Below, piece by piece: positions 38,647 through 50,687 of a stretch of DNA of 64,000 nucleotides (position 1 is its first letter; each line of letters opens with the position of its first letter). The DNA is from Actinomadura luteofluorescens (GTDB lineage: Bacteria; Actinomycetota; Actinomycetes; Streptosporangiales; Streptosporangiaceae), in the NCBI RefSeq assembly GCF_013409365.1, contig NZ_JACCBA010000001.1, positions 7,626,001-7,690,000 on the forward strand, given 5' to 3'. The translations under genes and the position numbers were made by a program. Below the pieces are notes generated by a model. It made no database searches. It saw only the letters and a program-made list of their open reading frames with translations, and was not told the DNA's origin.

Positions 38647-40988
38647 CGGATCTCCCTCCTGCGGTCCTTCACGTCCCGGCGCAGGTCCAGCAGCTCCGCT
38701 CCGGCGCGCAGGCCCGGTTCGAGCAGGCCCCAGCCGACCTGGGCGAAGAACCAGCCGAGCCACATCAGCTTGGCGAGGCGCTGCTCCGGCGGCGGCAGCG
38801 CCGGATCGACCTCGATGCCGTCGATCTGTTCGCGGACGTAGCCGCCGGCCGGCACGACGACCTCGCCGGTCAGGCTCGACGGCTCGCCCTCGCGGCCGAC
38901 CTCGACGGCCAGCGTGCGGGCCTGCCGCCAGAGGTCGCGGCGCGCGCGGGCGGTCTTGACGCCCTCCAGCCACCAGCCCCGCCCGTCGGCGTCGCGGAAC
39001 GCGAGCCGGTACCGCAGCAGCGGATGGCGCAGTCCATGGCGCAGCGGGATCCCGTCCTCGGGGCGGACGACGATGTCGCCCGACTCCACCGTGAGCGGTT
39101 CCGGGTGCAGCCGCGCGCACGTCATCTCGCCGCGCACGTCGACGCGCCGCTCCCTGACGAGCTGGTGCATCCCGGCGATCGACAGCGTCAGCGACAGCGA
39201 GCAGACCGTGTCGGTGACCCGGCCCGCGGGGCCCAGCGTCCCTTCGAGGGTCTCGTGGAACGACAGGTACGGCGGGTCGTCGCGGCCGGGGAGCCGCGCC
39301 AGGCCGGCCTCCGCGAGCCGCTCGTAGGTCCTCAGCTGCGCCCGCGCGCCGTAGCGGACCGGTTCGGGCAGGCCGTGCCGCGCGACGAAGGCCTCGGTGC
39401 GCTCGCCGGTCGCCGCCGGGCCGAGCAGGGTCGCCTCGACCAGCTTGACGGCCGTCGCGTTGCGCAGGACCCGCGCCAGGAACTCCAGCTCGGGAACCGG
39501 GCCGGCCTCCATGGCGGCCAGGAAGGCGGCGCGCCACTCCTCCCAGCCGAGCACCGGGACGTGCATCCCGCCGAGCCGCATGTCGTGCAGGACGTCCGGC
39601 AGCGTGTTGGGCCGCCCGGTGAGGTTGTAGGTCGTCCCCCAGCCGTCCGGCTCGTACACGACGGCGGCGGCGACGCGGCTGACCCAGTCCACCGGGGCGG
39701 CGTTGACGGCCCGGAAGGCGGGCACCTTCCGGAATCTGGAGAACGCCGACAGCAGGCCGCTGCCGATGTCGGTCGGGTTGTGCGCGCCGGTGAGGGTGTG
39801 CCCGCCGATGGCGCCCGGACGCATGAGCGTCACGGTCAGGCCGTGCTCGCGGGCCCGCCGCAGCGCCACCTCCGACGCCCATTTCGACCGGTCGTAGCCG
39901 GTGGCGAGGCGGTCGACGCGCGCGAGCGGGTCGTCCTCGCCCATGGAGGCGATGCCGGCCTCGTTGAACACCGCGACCGAGGAGATGTGGTGCAGCGGCT
40001 TGGACGGCCCGGTCGCCGCGAGCTCGGCCAGCGTCAGCGGGCCGAGCACGTTGGCGCGGCGCAGCGAGGGGTAGCCGCGCAGGAAGTCGACGGCCGCCGC
40101 GACGCTGACGATCGAGTCCACCTCCCGCGCCAGCTCCTCCCACCGGTCGCCGTCGAGCCCGAGCCGCGGCTCGGCGATGTCGCCCGGCAGCACCGTCACC
40201 CGCCGCCGGACCTCCGCGGACCACGGCAGCCGGAAGCCGGCGAGGGCCTCGCCGAGGCGCCGCTCGCCCGCCCGCGCGTCGGCGGCCCGCACCAGGCAGA
40301 CGACGTGCGCGTCGCCCCGGCGCAGCAGGTCGAGCAGCAGGTGCCCCCCGAGGAAGCCGGTCGCGCCGGTGAGCAGGATCCGGCGGGGCGGGGCCTTGGC
40401 GGCCGGGCCGGTCCAGGGCAGGCGGTCCGCGCGGGCCAGGTCGGCCGCCACCAGGTCGAGGCCCTCGTCTCCGCTCTCGTCCTCGTCCGCGGCGGCGTCG
40501 GCGGGCTCCCGGTGGGGCGCGCCCGTCGCGGACGCGAGGCCCAGCCGCGCGAGGCGGCGGGGCCGGGCGTCGGCGAAGACGTCGTCCAGGCTGAGCCGCA
40601 GGCCGAGGTCGCGGTTGAGCGCCGCCGCGAACCCGGCGGCGTCGACCGACGTCGCGCCCGCGTCGAAGAAGTCCACGTCGACGCCGATCCGCCTGCCGCC
40701 GAGGAAGGGCGCCGTCCGGGCCGCGATCGCCGCGGCCAGCCCTTCGAGGTCCCATCCCGCGCCGCCCTCGGCCGGAGCGCCGTCCGCTCCGCCCGGCGGC
40801 GGTTCCCCGCCGGGCCCGGCGCCGCCGCCGGTCCCGAACCGGGCCAGCAGGTCCGCCACCTCGGTCCGCCCCGGGCCGCTGCGCTCCAGCAGTTCGCCCT
40901 CGTGCCGGCGGTCGGGGACCGGGGCGAGCCCGGTCCCGTCCGCGTCCGCTCCGTTCACCGTCTGCATCTCCTTCCACGATTCACTCAC
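38643..40988 (-). CDS. ACP-thioester reductase protein
   Basis: 781 aa. The first 80 residues are low-complexity Gly/Pro/Ala. A carrier domain (85-150) has Ser114 in [20 protein letters not shown](P)-binding thioester-reductase domain (about 205-560) begins [20 protein letters not shown] and carries YDRSKWASE, the Tyr-xxx-Lys pair. The last 200 residues ([40 protein letters not shown]) resemble the lipid-handling segment found with AHCxG hydrolases in GMC-oxidase fusions; this is from memory and needs a search. The reductase would free the chain as aldehyde or alcohol. GTG 40988 overlaps the PKS stop by 8 bp; ATG 40967 has an SD placed too near. Confidence 0.85.
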   Translation of the reverse strand: MSESWKEMQTVNGADADGTGLAPVPDRRHEGELLERSGPGRTEVADLLARFGTGGGAGPGGEPPPGGADGAPAEGGAGWDLEGLAAAIAARTAPFLGGRRIGVDVDFFDAGATSVDAAGFAAALNRDLGLRLSLDDVFADARPRRLARLGLASATGAPHREPADAAADEDESGDEGLDLVAADLARADRLPWTGPAAKAPPRRILLTGATGFLGGHLLLDLLRRGDAHVVCLVRAADARAGERRLGEALAGFRLPWSAEVRRRVTVLPGDIAEPRLGLDGDRWEELAREVDSIVSVAAAVDFLRGYPSLRRANVLGPLTLAELAATGPSKPLHHISSVAVFNEAGIASMGEDDPLARVDRLATGYDRSKWASEVALRRAREHGLTVTLMRPGAIGGHTLTGAHNPTDIGSGLLSAFSRFRKVPAFRAVNAAPVDWVSRVAAAVVYEPDGWGTTYNLTGRPNTLPDVLHDMRLGGMHVPVLGWEEWRAAFLAAMEAGPVPELEFLARVLRNATAVKLVEATLLGPAATGERTEAFVARHGLPEPVRYGARAQLRTYERLAEAGLARLPGRDDPPYLSFHETLEGTLGPAGRVTDTVCSLSLTLSIAGMHQLVRERRVDVRGEMTCARLHPEPLTVESGDIVVRPEDGIPLRHGLRHPLLRYRLAFRDADGRGWWLEGVKTARARRDLWRQARTLAVEVGREGEPSSLTGEVVVPAGGYVREQIDGIEVDPALPPPEQRLAKLMWLGWFFAQVGWGLLEPGLRAGAELLDLRRDVKDRRREIR

Positions 40989-43900
40989 CGTCGGCCTCCG
41001 GGCCGTCTTCCGCCGTGCCGGACCAGGAGCGGAACGCCCGCAGGCGCCGCGGCTCGACCAGCACGTCCAGCCGCCGGCCGTCGTCCTCCACCCCCGCGAG
41101 GGCGGCGACCAGGCGCCGCGCCGGGGCGTTGCGGGGCGTGTGCTCGGCGACCAGCCGCACCGCCGCGCATCCGAGGGCGTCGGCGCGGTCGGCGAGCCAC
41201 CCCAGCAGCCGCTCCTCCACCCCGCGGCCGAGCACGCGGCAGCTCAGCATCCAGGCCGCGACCTCCAGCGCGCCGCCGTCCGGGCGGACCACCAGGACGC
41301 CGATCTGGCCGTAGTCGCCGAACCGGTCGCGCGCCGAGACCGTCCACACCTCGCCGTCCCGCCGCGCCCGGTCGAGCGCCGCCGGGTCCAGGACGGCGGG
41401 GCGCAGGTTGAACTGGTGCGTCCGGCGGCTCAGCTGGACGGACCGCTCCGTCGCCGCCTCCGACAGCGGCTCGACGTCGACCTCCAGTTCGAGCCGGTCG
41501 AGGAACTCGGCGAAGCTCGTCCCGGCGCGCGCCGCCTCGCGGTCGCGCTCCTGCCGGTAGTAGCCGGCCCGGGCGGCGTCCTCGCGGGTGGCCGCCCACG
41601 GGGTGGCCGGCCAGAGGCGCCGCACGAACGCCGCCAGCTCGCGGGCGGGCGGGCACGTCACCGACAGGACCTCCGGGAGGTCGGAGCGCACCGCGGCGAT
41701 CTCGGCCGGGTTGTCGTCCAGGAACAGCACCGCGTCCGTCCCGAGGCCCAGCTCGTCCGCCGCCGCCCTGATCCGCTTGGCCTTCGGCCCCCAGCCCGCG
41801 GCGATCACGCTGAAGTGCCCGGGCCGCAGGACTCCGTCGGGCCGCTCCAGCACCGCGCGCACCGTGGCCTCGTCGTTGTTGGAGACGAGGACCAGCAGGA
41901 CACCCGCGGCGCGCCAGGCGAGCAGCCGCCGGGCCAGCACCGCGCGCGGCCCGGCCAGGTCGACCGCGTCCGGGCCGGCCTCGCCCGCGACGCCGCCCCA
42001 CAGGGTCTCGTCCCCGTCCACGGCGATCACCTTGGGCGCCGGGCGGCGGACCGCCCGGACCGTCCCGGCGGCGGTGAGCGCCACGGCCGCCTGGAACTCG
42101 GCGGTGAAGGGCAGGTGGGCGAGGGCCTCGGTGCCCTCGTCGAAGGGCTCGGCGACGGGGTGGTCCCGCGTCCAGTCGTCCGGCCGCACGACCGCGATGC
42201 CCGGCCGGCCCTCCAGCCGCGACATCAGCTCCTCCTCCCACTCCCGGAGCCGGGGGTCGCCGGTGCGGGAGGGCAGGACGCCGAGGATCACCGGCCGCCG
42301 GGTCCGGTCGTGCAGGGCGCCGAGGGCCGCCGGGTACTCCTCGGCCAGCCGCGCCAGCAGCTCGTCGCTCACGGGACCGGATCGGGCCAGGTCGCTTCCG
42401 CGCAGCAGCACGATCCCGGCCGTGGTGGACGCCTGGGCGAACGCGCCGTCCGGGGCCAGGACGCTCGCCAGGGGCTGCTGGTCCGGCGCCGCGACGACGT
42501 CCGGCGCGTCACCGCCGGTCTCGGCGAGGGCGGCGCCGAGGAGGGCGGGCAGGTGGCCGAGGGCGAACGTGGCCGCCACCGCCACCGAGGCTGCGGAGCC
42601 CGCGGCCGGCGGGGCGGGCGCTCCCGTCGCGGGCTCCGCCGCGCCCCCGTCCGCGATCCGCGCGAGGAGGTCGAGGTAGCCGCGGCCGAGGCGGGCGGCG
42701 GCCGCCTCGTCGAGGATGTCGAGGTTGTGGTCGAGCCGCAGGTGCCCGAGGCCGGGCCCCATGCTGACCATCAGGTCGAGGTCGAGGTAGCCGGTCCCGG
42801 CCGGCACGATCTCCGGCCCGCCCGCCGCCGGCCCCCGCGCCCGGATGTGGTTGAAGTACACCTCGACGAGCGGCGCGTCCGCCCGGTGCAGGCCGGCGCC
42901 GGCGAGGGCGGCCATCGCGCCGGAGAACGAGGCCCCCTTCTCCAGCACCCGCTTGAGACGGGCGTCGGTCCTGGCCACGACGTCGGCGATGGCCTCGCCC
43001 CCGTTGACCTCGGCCGCGAGCGGCACCGGGACCCCGAAGTAGCCGAGCGCGCCGGACGCTTCGGCGTGCATCCGGGAGTCCACAGGGACCGCCAGCGCGA
43101 ACCGGCTCCGGTCCCGCAGCCGCGCGAGGAACACCTGGAGCGTCCCGAGGCAGAGGGCGGCCGGGGTCACGGCCAGCTCCCTCGCCTGCTCCGCCACCCG
43201 GTCGAGGAGGCCGCCGGGGATGTCCAGGGCCAGGGTGCCCGCGCGGAACGTCCGCTTCGCCGGGCGGCTCTCCACCAGGTCCAGTCTGCGGCAGCCGGTG
43301 AACTCCTCCCGCCACCGCGCCGCCGCCTCCTCGCCCTCCTCCTGCGGTGCCGCGGCCGAGCGGGCCTCGATGAGCAGATCGATGTCGTCCCGCGGGGGCG
43401 CGGCCGGGGGAGCGCCGGACAGCGCCGCCCCGATCTCCGCGACGGCGAGGATCAGCGACTGCACGTCGCTCACGGCGTGGTGAGCGCCGAAGACCAGGAC
43501 CTGGTCCCCGGACGCGGACTCCACCATCTCGAAGCGCCACAGCGGCGCCGTCGCGAGGTCGAACGGCGGCTCCATCAGCCGCTGGAGCGCCGCCTCGGCG
43601 TCCACGTCCTCGGTCGTCGACCAGCGCAGCAGCTCCCCGGTGGGCCGCCGGTGGACCGCGAACCGCGTGCCGTGCTCGGGGTCCCGCACGATGGCCGTGC
43701 GCAGGGCGGAGTGCCGGCCCGCGAGCCCGCTGAGGGCCTCCGCCAGCGCCTCCCTTGTGACGGGCGACCCCAGCCGGACGGCCATGCCGATGTGGTGGGC
43801 CACGCTCGGCGTGCCCTGCTGCTCCGTCCGCAGCAGGCGCGTCACGTCCGCCGGGACCGGCCGGAACACGACCTCCGCCCCGGCATCCGCCCGCTCCACG

Positions 43901-46900
43901 GACGGTCCGGTCGGCGGTGTCCCGCCTGCGGTGACCGGCGCTTGGAGGAGTTCGGCGGCGAGGCTCCGCACGTCCATGGCCGCCAGCGCCGACAGCGACG
44001 TGCCGACGCCGAGCGTGCGCGTGATGGCGTCGTGCAGCACCACGAGCGAGTGCGAGTCGAAGCCGAGCTCCTGCATCGACCTGCCCATGGGCACCTCGGC
44101 GGCGGCGTCGCCGGTGACCTCGGCCACCGCGCCCCGCAGGAACTCCTCGACCAGGCGGGTGCGCTCGTCGTCCGTCGCCGCGGCGCGGATCAGGGCCGCG
44201 ACCCCCTCGGCGGCCGGGCCGGCGGTGGGACGCCCGGCCAGTTCGGACAGGATCGGATGCGCCGCGGCGAGCCCGGAGGGACGCTCCAGCGCCGCCCGGT
44301 CGAGCGCGATCGGCGCGAGGCGGCGCCGGGACGAGCCGAGCAGGCGCTCGAACAGCTCCCCGCCCTCGGCCGGGGAGAGGCTCGCCATGCCGGACCCCGC
44401 GAGCGCGGGGAGCCGGTCGGCGTCCGCGGCCATGCCGACCTGCGACCAGGCGCCCCAGTCCAGGCTCAGCGCCGGTCGCCCGGTCGCCGCGAGGGCGTGG
44501 GCCCACGCGTCCAGGAAGGCGTTCGCGGCGGCGTAGGAACCCTGCCCCGCCGGTCCGAGCAGGCCCGCGGCCGAGGAGAACAGGATCAGGAAGTCGGTGT
44601 CCGGCACCAGTTCGGTGAGCAGCGCGGCGCCCAGCACCTTGGGCGCCAGCACCAGTGCGATCCGCTCCGGTGTCAGCGTCCGCAGGGTCGCGTCGTCCAG
44701 GACGCCGGCGGCGTGCACGATCCCCGCGACCGGGGGCGCCTCGCGGCTCAGGGCGCCGAGCGCCGCCTCCAGGGCGGCGCGGTCCGCGACGTCGGCGCGG
44801 ACGGTGTGGACGTCCGCGCCCCGCGCCGCGAGCCCGGCGATCCACTCGGCCGCCCCCGCGTCCGGCCCGCCGCGGCCGAGGACGGCCACGTGCCGCGCGC
44901 CCAGCGCGACGAGCCGCTCGGCGGCGACCCGGCCGAGGCCGCCGAGGCCGCCGGTGACCAGGTACGTCCGGTCCGGGCGCAGGGGCACGACGCCGCCGTC
45001 GGGACGGGTGCGCGACAGCCGCGGCACCAGCCGCTCCGAGTCGCGCAGCGCGACCCAGGGCTCCTCGTCGGCGTGCCGGAGCTGGGTCCAGAGCGCGTCC
45101 GTCCCGCCCTCGGCGGGCATGTCGACGAGCGTGGTGCGCAGCTCCGGATACTCGCGGGCGGCCGTTCCGCCGAAGCCCCACCCGAGCGCCTGCTGCGGAT
45201 CGGTCACCCGCGCTCCCGCTCCCGCCGCCTGGCTTCCCCGGGTGACGAGGAACAGGCGCGGAGCGGGGTCGAAGGAGCGGTCCGCCAGCGCCCTGACCAG
45301 GTGCAGCGTCGTCGTGCAGCACAGCAGGGCCGCCTCCGCCAGCGACTCGGCCGAGGTGATCGCCGGCGCGTCCAGGCCGAACAGCTGGACGACCCGTTCG
45401 GGCGGTCCGTCGCCGAACGCCTCGCCGAGCAGCCGCGCGAAGTGCGCCGGGTCCCGGGGATCGACGGTGTAGCCGCCGGAGCCGTCGGGGCCGAACGCGG
45501 CGCCGCGCCGGACGAGCACGTGCGGCACCGGCCCGAGCCGCCGGGCGAGGTCGGCTCCGACTCCGGAGCCGTCGGACAGGATCAGCCACGGGCCCCGTCC
45601 GGGTTCACGCGCGGCGGGCGGCCGGGGCCGCCATTCGACCTCGAACAGCGACCGGTCCGCCGGGGACGGCGCGGCCAGCTCGAAGCCCCGGACGTCCAGC
45701 ACGAGCCGTTCGTCCTCGTCCAGGAGCCGCAGGTCCAGTACCGCCGCCTCCGAGGTCAGCGACCGGATCCGGCAGGCCGCCCAGACCGGCCGCGACCGCA
45801 CGCCGGTGAAGCGGACCCGGCCTGCCCCCGCGGGCACGAACATCCCGCCGGCCGGGACATCGCCCGGCAGCGCGCCGGTGCGCAGCGCCGAATCCAGCAC
45901 GGCGGGGTGGAGCAGGTAGGGCGATCCGGGCGTTTCCGCCAGGTGCCCCAGCGCTTCGCCCTGTCCCCTCCACGCCGCCTTCAGGGCCCGGAACGCGTCG
46001 TCGTAGTCGATCCCCGCGGCCGACATCGCGGCGTAGAGGTCCGGGAGCCCCACCTCCTCGCCGCACCGCCGCCGCAGCTCGGCGAGGGACTCCGTCTCCT
46101 CGGGCTCTTGCGCGTCGGCGGGCTCGAACCGTCCCACGACGTGGTCGGTCCACGCGGCCTGCGGGTCGCCGCAGGACCGGGAGGCGATGGTGAAGGCCCG
46201 CCGCCCGTCGGCGTCGGCGGGCTGGACGACCAGCTGGAGGCGGACGGCCTCGTCCTCGCGCAGCCGCAGCGGACGCTCGAACCGCACACCGGCGAGCTGG
46301 ACGGCGTCCTGGAGCGCGGTGGACGCCTCCAGCGCCATCTCCAGGAACGCCGAGGCGGGCAGCCAGACCGTCCCGCCGACGCGGTGGCCGGCGAGATACC
46401 CGAACCGGTCGTCGCGCAGGTCGACGTCGGCCTGGGCGATGAGGCGGCCGGGGACCTCGCTGTCCTCGACGTGCCGGTGCAGGAGCGGCATGCCGCTCCG
46501 CTCGGCCGCGGGGGCGGCCTTGGCGGACGTCCAGTAGCGTCCGCGCTCGAAGGCGTAGGTGGGCAGGTCCACGTGGCGTCCCGCCGGGGCCGCCTTCGAC
46601 CAGTCGGGGGCGTACCCGTCGGCGACCAGCAGCGCGAGGTTGCGCAGGACCCCGTCGTGCTCGCCGCCGTCGCGGTTCAGCGAGCCCGCGACCGCGACCT
46701 CGACGCCCTCCTCGGCGGCCACGGCCTTGATCGACGACAGCAGGGCGGGACGCGCGCCCACCTCCACGAAGTAGCGGAAGCCGTCCGCCAGCATGCGGCG
46801 CACGGTCGCGGCGAAGCGGACGGGTTCGCGCAGGTTGCGGGCCCAGTAGCCGGCGTCGAGGGCGTCCCCGGGCACCGGCTCGCCGAGCACCGTCGAGTAG

Positions 46901-49248
46901 AGCGGCGTCGGGCAGGGCGCGCCGCAGACGTCGCCGAGCCGTTCCCGCAGCTCGGCGCCGACCGGGTCCATGTGGAAGCTGTGCGTGGCGAACCCCACCG
47001 GCACGTCCTGGACGGGGACCTGGTCCTGCTGCAACTGCGCCCGCAGCGCGATCAGCGCGTTCAGGTCGCCCGAGACGGTGGTGGCCCGGCCGCTGTTGAC
47101 CGCCGCCACGTCGAGGCGCGACCCGTACTCGGCGAGCATCTCCCGCACGCTCTCCTCGGGCAGCCCCACGGCGAGTGACCCGCCGAGGCCCGCGGCCGGA
47201 CGCACGGCGAGGCCCCGGCGGGTCACGACGGCGGCGGCCTCGTCCAGCGTGAGGGCGCCCGCGGCGTGCGCGGCGGTGATCTCCCCGAGGGAGTGCCCGA
47301 CGACCGCGCCGGCCTCCACGCCGAGCGACCGCCACATCCGCGTCAGCGCGCAGCCGAACGCGAACAGGACCGGCTGCGTGACGTCGGGCCGTTCGAGGTC
47401 GGGGGCCCCGTCCCCGCCCCGCATGGCCGCGAGCACCGACCAGCCCACCTGGCGGCGGATCGCCTCGTCGCACTCGGCGAGCGCGTCGGCGAACGCCTCG
47501 GAGCGGGCCGCCAGCTCCGCGCCCATGCCGGTCCACCGCGCGCTGTGGCCGGGGAAGACGAACGCGAGCCCGCCCGTGACCGGCTCGCGGGACGGCGACA
47601 CCACCAGGCCCGGGGCGGACCGCCCCGCCGCGGCGGCGTTCAGGCCGGACACGAGCGTCTCGCGGTCCGCGGCCAGCACGACGGCGCGGCGGTCGAAGTG
47701 GGTCCGCCGGTTGGCGAGGGTGTGCGCGACGTCCGGCAGCGGCTCGTCGCGGCCGCCGTCCTCCAGGTGCGCCGCCAGCCTGCCCGTCTGGCGGCGCAGC
47801 GCGGACCCGCCGCGCGCGGAGACCACGAACAGGCCGGGTTCCCGCGTCCGGGGCGCCGCGGCCCGCGGGCGCGGCTCCTCCGGCGCCTCCTCCACGATGA
47901 CGTGCACGTTCGTGCCGCTGATCCCGTAGGAGTTCACCCCGGCCCGGCGGGGACGCTCCCCGCGCGGCCAGGCCACCGGCTCCCCGACGAGCCGCAGGCC
48001 GCTGCTCTCCCAGTCGACCCGGCGGGTGGGCCGCTCGGCGTGCAGGGTGCGCGGCAGCGTCTCGTGCCTCAGCGCCAGCACGACCTTCATCAGCCCGGCC
48101 AGGCCGCTGGCGGCCTGCGTGTGCCCGATGTTCGACTTGATCGAGCCGATCCGCAGCGGCCGGTCCGGCGGCCGGGTGTCCCGGAACACCCGCGCCAGCG
48201 CCCTGGCCTCGATCGGGTCGCCCAGCGTGGTCCCGGTGCCGTGCGCCTCGACGTAGTCGATGTCCGCCGGGGCCAGGCCGGACAGCTCCAGCGCCCGCCG
48301 CGTCACCCGCTCCTGCGCGGGCCCGCTCGGCACCGTCAGCGCCGTGCTGCGGCCGTCCTGTCCCACGGCGCTGCCGCGCAGCACCGCCAGCACCTCGTCG
48401 CCGTCGCGCCGGGCGTCGGCGAGCCGCTTCAGCACGACCATCGCGACGCCGTCGGAGAACGCCGTGCCGTCGGCGTCGCCGGAGAACGACCGGCACCGGC
48501 CCGTCGGCGACAGGGCCCGCATCCGGCTGAACTCGACGAACGTGTACGGGGTCGTCATCAGCGTGGCCCCGCCGGCGAGGGCCTGGTCGCACTCGCCCGC
48601 GCGCAGCGCGGACGCGGCCAGGTGCACCGCCAGCAGCGACGACGAGCAGGCGGTGTCGACGGTCATCGCCGGGCCGACCAGCCCGAGCGTGAAGGCGAGC
48701 CGCCCCGAGGCCACGCTCAGCGCCGAACCGGTGCCGACGTAGCCGTTGAACTGGTCCAGGCTCAGCCCGGAGAGGTAGTCGCTGCCGAGCATGCCGAGGT
48801 AGACGCCGGTCGGGCTCCCGGCGAGCCGGGCCGGAACGGTCCCGGCCCGCTCCAGCGCCTCCCAGGCCGTCTCCAGCAGCAGCCGCTGCTGGGGGTCCAT
48901 CGCCGCGGCCTCCCGGGTGGTGATGCCGAAGAAGCGCGGGTCGAACGCGTCGATGTCGTGCACGAAGCCGCCGTGGCGGGAGTAGGTCCGGCCCGCGGCG
49001 TCGGGGTCGGGGTCGTAGAGCGCCCCGGCGTCCAGGCGGTCCGCCGGGAACTCCTCGATCGCGTCCTCGCCGCCGGACAGCAGCCGCCACAGCCCGTCCG
49101 GATCGTCCGCGCCGCCCGGAAGGCGGCACGCCATCGACACCACCGCCACCGGCTCGCCGGCCGGCGGCCCGGTGGGGGAGTCGGCCCGCGCGTCCCGCCG
49201 CTCGAAGCCGGCGAGCGCCCGGGTGAACCTGTGCGCTGGTGCGTCCAT
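40981..49248 (-). CDS. Hybrid PKS: KS-AT-DH-KR-ACP-C-FkbH
   Basis: 2755 aa. KS 30-460 (Cys201 in [18 protein letters not shown]). AT 560-870 (Ser653 in [14 protein letters not shown], nearest the malonyl HAFH type). DH 920-1200 ([20 protein letters not shown]). KR 1420-1620 ([11 protein letters not shown], a B-type mark; Ser-Tyr-Asn present). ACP 1690-1770 (Ser1732 in GFDSHS). Condensation domain 1800-2220 with HHAVSD at 1923. HAD/FkbH-like domain 2230-2745 with [29 protein letters not shown] and [10 protein letters not shown], whose Cys carries glyceryl in FkbH enzymes. FkbH domains take glycerate from 1,3-bisphosphoglycerate to an ACP; the next gene supplies one. ATG has GAGAGGA. No ER or TE. 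Confidence 0.92.
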   Translation of the reverse strand: MDAPAHRFTRALAGFERRDARADSPTGPPAGEPVAVVSMACRLPGGADDPDGLWRLLSGGEDAIEEFPADRLDAGALYDPDPDAAGRTYSRHGGFVHDIDAFDPRFFGITTREAAAMDPQQRLLLETAWEALERAGTVPARLAGSPTGVYLGMLGSDYLSGLSLDQFNGYVGTGSALSVASGRLAFTLGLVGPAMTVDTACSSSLLAVHLAASALRAGECDQALAGGATLMTTPYTFVEFSRMRALSPTGRCRSFSGDADGTAFSDGVAMVVLKRLADARRDGDEVLAVLRGSAVGQDGRSTALTVPSGPAQERVTRRALELSGLAPADIDYVEAHGTGTTLGDPIEARALARVFRDTRPPDRPLRIGSIKSNIGHTQAASGLAGLMKVVLALRHETLPRTLHAERPTRRVDWESSGLRLVGEPVAWPRGERPRRAGVNSYGISGTNVHVIVEEAPEEPRPRAAAPRTREPGLFVVSARGGSALRRQTGRLAAHLEDGGRDEPLPDVAHTLANRRTHFDRRAVVLAADRETLVSGLNAAAAGRSAPGLVVSPSREPVTGGLAFVFPGHSARWTGMGAELAARSEAFADALAECDEAIRRQVGWSVLAAMRGGDGAPDLERPDVTQPVLFAFGCALTRMWRSLGVEAGAVVGHSLGEITAAHAAGALTLDEAAAVVTRRGLAVRPAAGLGGSLAVGLPEESVREMLAEYGSRLDVAAVNSGRATTVSGDLNALIALRAQLQQDQVPVQDVPVGFATHSFHMDPVGAELRERLGDVCGAPCPTPLYSTVLGEPVPGDALDAGYWARNLREPVRFAATVRRMLADGFRYFVEVGARPALLSSIKAVAAEEGVEVAVAGSLNRDGGEHDGVLRNLALLVADGYAPDWSKAAPAGRHVDLPTYAFERGRYWTSAKAAPAAERSGMPLLHRHVEDSEVPGRLIAQADVDLRDDRFGYLAGHRVGGTVWLPASAFLEMALEASTALQDAVQLAGVRFERPLRLREDEAVRLQLVVQPADADGRRAFTIASRSCGDPQAAWTDHVVGRFEPADAQEPEETESLAELRRRCGEEVGLPDLYAAMSAAGIDYDDAFRALKAAWRGQGEALGHLAETPGSPYLLHPAVLDSALRTGALPGDVPAGGMFVPAGAGRVRFTGVRSRPVWAACRIRSLTSEAAVLDLRLLDEDERLVLDVRGFELAAPSPADRSLFEVEWRPRPPAAREPGRGPWLILSDGSGVGADLARRLGPVPHVLVRRGAAFGPDGSGGYTVDPRDPAHFARLLGEAFGDGPPERVVQLFGLDAPAITSAESLAEAALLCCTTTLHLVRALADRSFDPAPRLFLVTRGSQAAGAGARVTDPQQALGWGFGGTAAREYPELRTTLVDMPAEGGTDALWTQLRHADEEPWVALRDSERLVPRLSRTRPDGGVVPLRPDRTYLVTGGLGGLGRVAAERLVALGARHVAVLGRGGPDAGAAEWIAGLAARGADVHTVRADVADRAALEAALGALSREAPPVAGIVHAAGVLDDATLRTLTPERIALVLAPKVLGAALLTELVPDTDFLILFSSAAGLLGPAGQGSYAAANAFLDAWAHALAATGRPALSLDWGAWSQVGMAADADRLPALAGSGMASLSPAEGGELFERLLGSSRRRLAPIALDRAALERPSGLAAAHPILSELAGRPTAGPAAEGVAALIRAAATDDERTRLVEEFLRGAVAEVTGDAAAEVPMGRSMQELGFDSHSLVVLHDAITRTLGVGTSLSALAAMDVRSLAAELLQAPVTAGGTPPTGPSVERADAGAEVVFRPVPADVTRLLRTEQQGTPSVAHHIGMAVRLGSPVTREALAEALSGLAGRHSALRTAIVRDPEHGTRFAVHRRPTGELLRWSTTEDVDAEAALQRLMEPPFDLATAPLWRFEMVESASGDQVLVFGAHHAVSDVQSLILAVAEIGAALSGAPPAAPPRDDIDLLIEARSAAAPQEEGEEAAARWREEFTGCRRLDLVESRPAKRTFRAGTLALDIPGGLLDRVAEQARELAVTPAALCLGTLQVFLARLRDRSRFALAVPVDSRMHAEASGALGYFGVPVPLAAEVNGGEAIADVVARTDARLKRVLEKGASFSGAMAALAGAGLHRADAPLVEVYFNHIRARGPAAGGPEIVPAGTGYLDLDLMVSMGPGLGHLRLDHNLDILDEAAAARLGRGYLDLLARIADGGAAEPATGAPAPPAAGSAASVAVAATFALGHLPALLGAALAETGGDAPDVVAAPDQQPLASVLAPDGAFAQASTTAGIVLLRGSDLARSGPVSDELLARLAEEYPAALGALHDRTRRPVILGVLPSRTGDPRLREWEEELMSRLEGRPGIAVVRPDDWTRDHPVAEPFDEGTEALAHLPFTAEFQAAVALTAAGTVRAVRRPAPKVIAVDGDETLWGGVAGEAGPDAVDLAGPRAVLARRLLAWRAAGVLLVLVSNNDEATVRAVLERPDGVLRPGHFSVIAAGWGPKAKRIRAAADELGLGTDAVLFLDDNPAEIAAVRSDLPEVLSVTCPPARELAAFVRRLWPATPWAATREDAARAGYYRQERDREAARAGTSFAEFLDRLELEVDVEPLSEAATERSVQLSRRTHQFNLRPAVLDPAALDRARRDGEVWTVSARDRFGDYGQIGVLVVRPDGGALEVAAWMLSCRVLGRGVEERLLGWLADRADALGCAAVRLVAEHTPRNAPARRLVAALAGVEDDGRRLDVLVEPRRLRAFRSWSGTAEDGPEADGE

Positions 49249-49292
49249 CGCTTGTCCTCTCGGTCTGCGCGGGGCGGTGGGGGGATGCGGAG

Positions 49293-50666
49293 TCAGGCGC
49301 CGACCGGCGTCACGGGGGAGGCGCCCATGGACTGGCCGCCGGCGTCGAGCGCCTCGACCCGCACGAACCGGTGGCCCCCGTCCGGCAGCGGCGCGGACGT
49401 GTCGAGCCCGTCCCAGTCCACGGTTCCGACGGCTTCGAGAGCGCCCTCGTCACGGCCCGCGTACAGCCGCCAGCGCGCGACGCCGGTGGCTCCGTTCCAC
49501 ACGGCGTGGACGCGTCCGTCCTCGACCCTGACCTGCGGCGGCGTCTCCGGCATGCCGTCCCACGGGTACCGGTAGACCCGGTAGGTGGTCCAGCCGTTGC
49601 CCGTGGGGGAGTGCGCGTCGAACAGCAGATCGCCCGCGGGCGAGAACTCGGAGATCCGCGCGGCCCGCCCCCACCCGACGAGGGTGTTGCCGTTGGGCAG
49701 GTCCTGGGCGTTGCCCTCGGCGATGGCGGACAGGTGCTCGGGATGGGTGACCTGCCGGACGAACGTCGCCATGCCCGTGGCCGTGTCGGCGCGGACCCAC
49801 ACCACCCGCGACTCGTACCCCGCGAGCAGCTCGTTCGTCGCGTTGTCGAAGAACCGGTAGACGCCGTCCCCGCAGGGCTGCCCGTCGTGCTGCCAGTGGC
49901 ACCGCGCCCCCACGCCCAGGACGAACGAGCTGTGCGCGCTGCCGAGCTTCCAGACGATCTCGCCCGTCCGCCGGTCCACCTTGTAGAGGGCCGACGACAT
50001 CCGCGCGGTGATCAGCAGGTCCCCGTCGTCGTCGACGGCGACCGAGTTGACGTGCAGATGGTCGTAGGGGTCGGCGAGCGCCGCCGGCAGGTCGCTCTCG
50101 GCGAGCGGGACGTGCTCCAGCCCGCTCCAGTGCAGCAGCACCTCGCCCGTCTCCACGTCCACTTCCTCGACCACGCTGTCCAGCGCGACGCCGTCCGCGG
50201 GCCCGCCGATGGGGCTGAGGTCGCAGGGCTTGGGCTGGTAGCTGACCAGCAGCGCGGTGCCGCGCTCGGTCAGCAGGAACTCGTGCAGGTCGAAGGGCTG
50301 GTCGCCACCGGCCCTCACGGTCGCGACGGTGCGGTACCGGCGGTCGAGGACGTACCCGGTCCCGTCGCCCACACCCGTCTCGGTCGCCGCGCCCTGCCAC
50401 CAGGTGAGCACCGGCTCACCCCGGTACCGCTGCACCCGGACGTTCGTCGCGTACTCGCCCTCGGGAACGGGATGGAACCACAGCGTGCGCCCCCGGTCGT
50501 CCGCGATCTGCGGGCCGTGGCACTTCTTCGGCTCCAGAAGGGACTGCGGCGACATGAACAGGTACCCCGGCGCGAGCCCGTCCAGCGCCCGAGTCACCCG
50601 AATCCGCGGGATCTGCGAGTAGTCCGGCAGAGCTCCGGACACGGCTGAAATCACTGCTTCCGTCAT
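49293..50666 (-). CDS. Arylsulfotransferase family protein 3
   Basis: 457 aa from ATG 50666, which follows AGGTGGA; the frame is open to 50687. No signal peptide. Propeller motifs as in the copies at 24181 and 34992: [66 protein letters not shown] followed by [29 protein letters not shown]. The WQHD His is kept. It lies 44 bp upstream of the big PKS gene and is transcribed with it. Three such genes in one cluster is unusual and suggests more than one acceptor or a relay between compartments. Confidence 0.85.
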   Translation of the reverse strand: MTEAVISAVSGALPDYSQIPRIRVTRALDGLAPGYLFMSPQSLLEPKKCHGPQIADDRGRTLWFHPVPEGEYATNVRVQRYRGEPVLTWWQGAATETGVGDGTGYVLDRRYRTVATVRAGGDQPFDLHEFLLTERGTALLVSYQPKPCDLSPIGGPADGVALDSVVEEVDVETGEVLLHWSGLEHVPLAESDLPAALADPYDHLHVNSVAVDDDGDLLITARMSSALYKVDRRTGEIVWKLGSAHSSFVLGVGARCHWQHDGQPCGDGVYRFFDNATNELLAGYESRVVWVRADTATGMATFVRQVTHPEHLSAIAEGNAQDLPNGNTLVGWGRAARISEFSPAGDLLFDAHSPTGNGWTTYRVYRYPWDGMPETPPQVRVEDGRVHAVWNGATGVARWRLYAGRDEGALEAVGTVDWDGLDTSAPLPDGGHRFVRVEALDAGGQSMGASPVTPVGA

Positions 50667-50687
50667 GGAATCCACCTGCAAGAACAC

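Noticed and set aside
40177..47178. A 2333-residue plus-strand open frame opposite the large PKS
   Set aside because: It is an antisense shadow caused by high GC; it has no domains, extreme Arg/Gly/Pro content, and overlaps well-defined PKS domains.
40981..49248. The PKS FkbH domain as a methoxymalonyl-ACP supplier
   Set aside because: The dehydrogenases (FkbI/FkbK type) and O-methyltransferase (FkbG type) needed for methoxymalonyl-ACP are not in the window, and the domain is fused behind a C domain.
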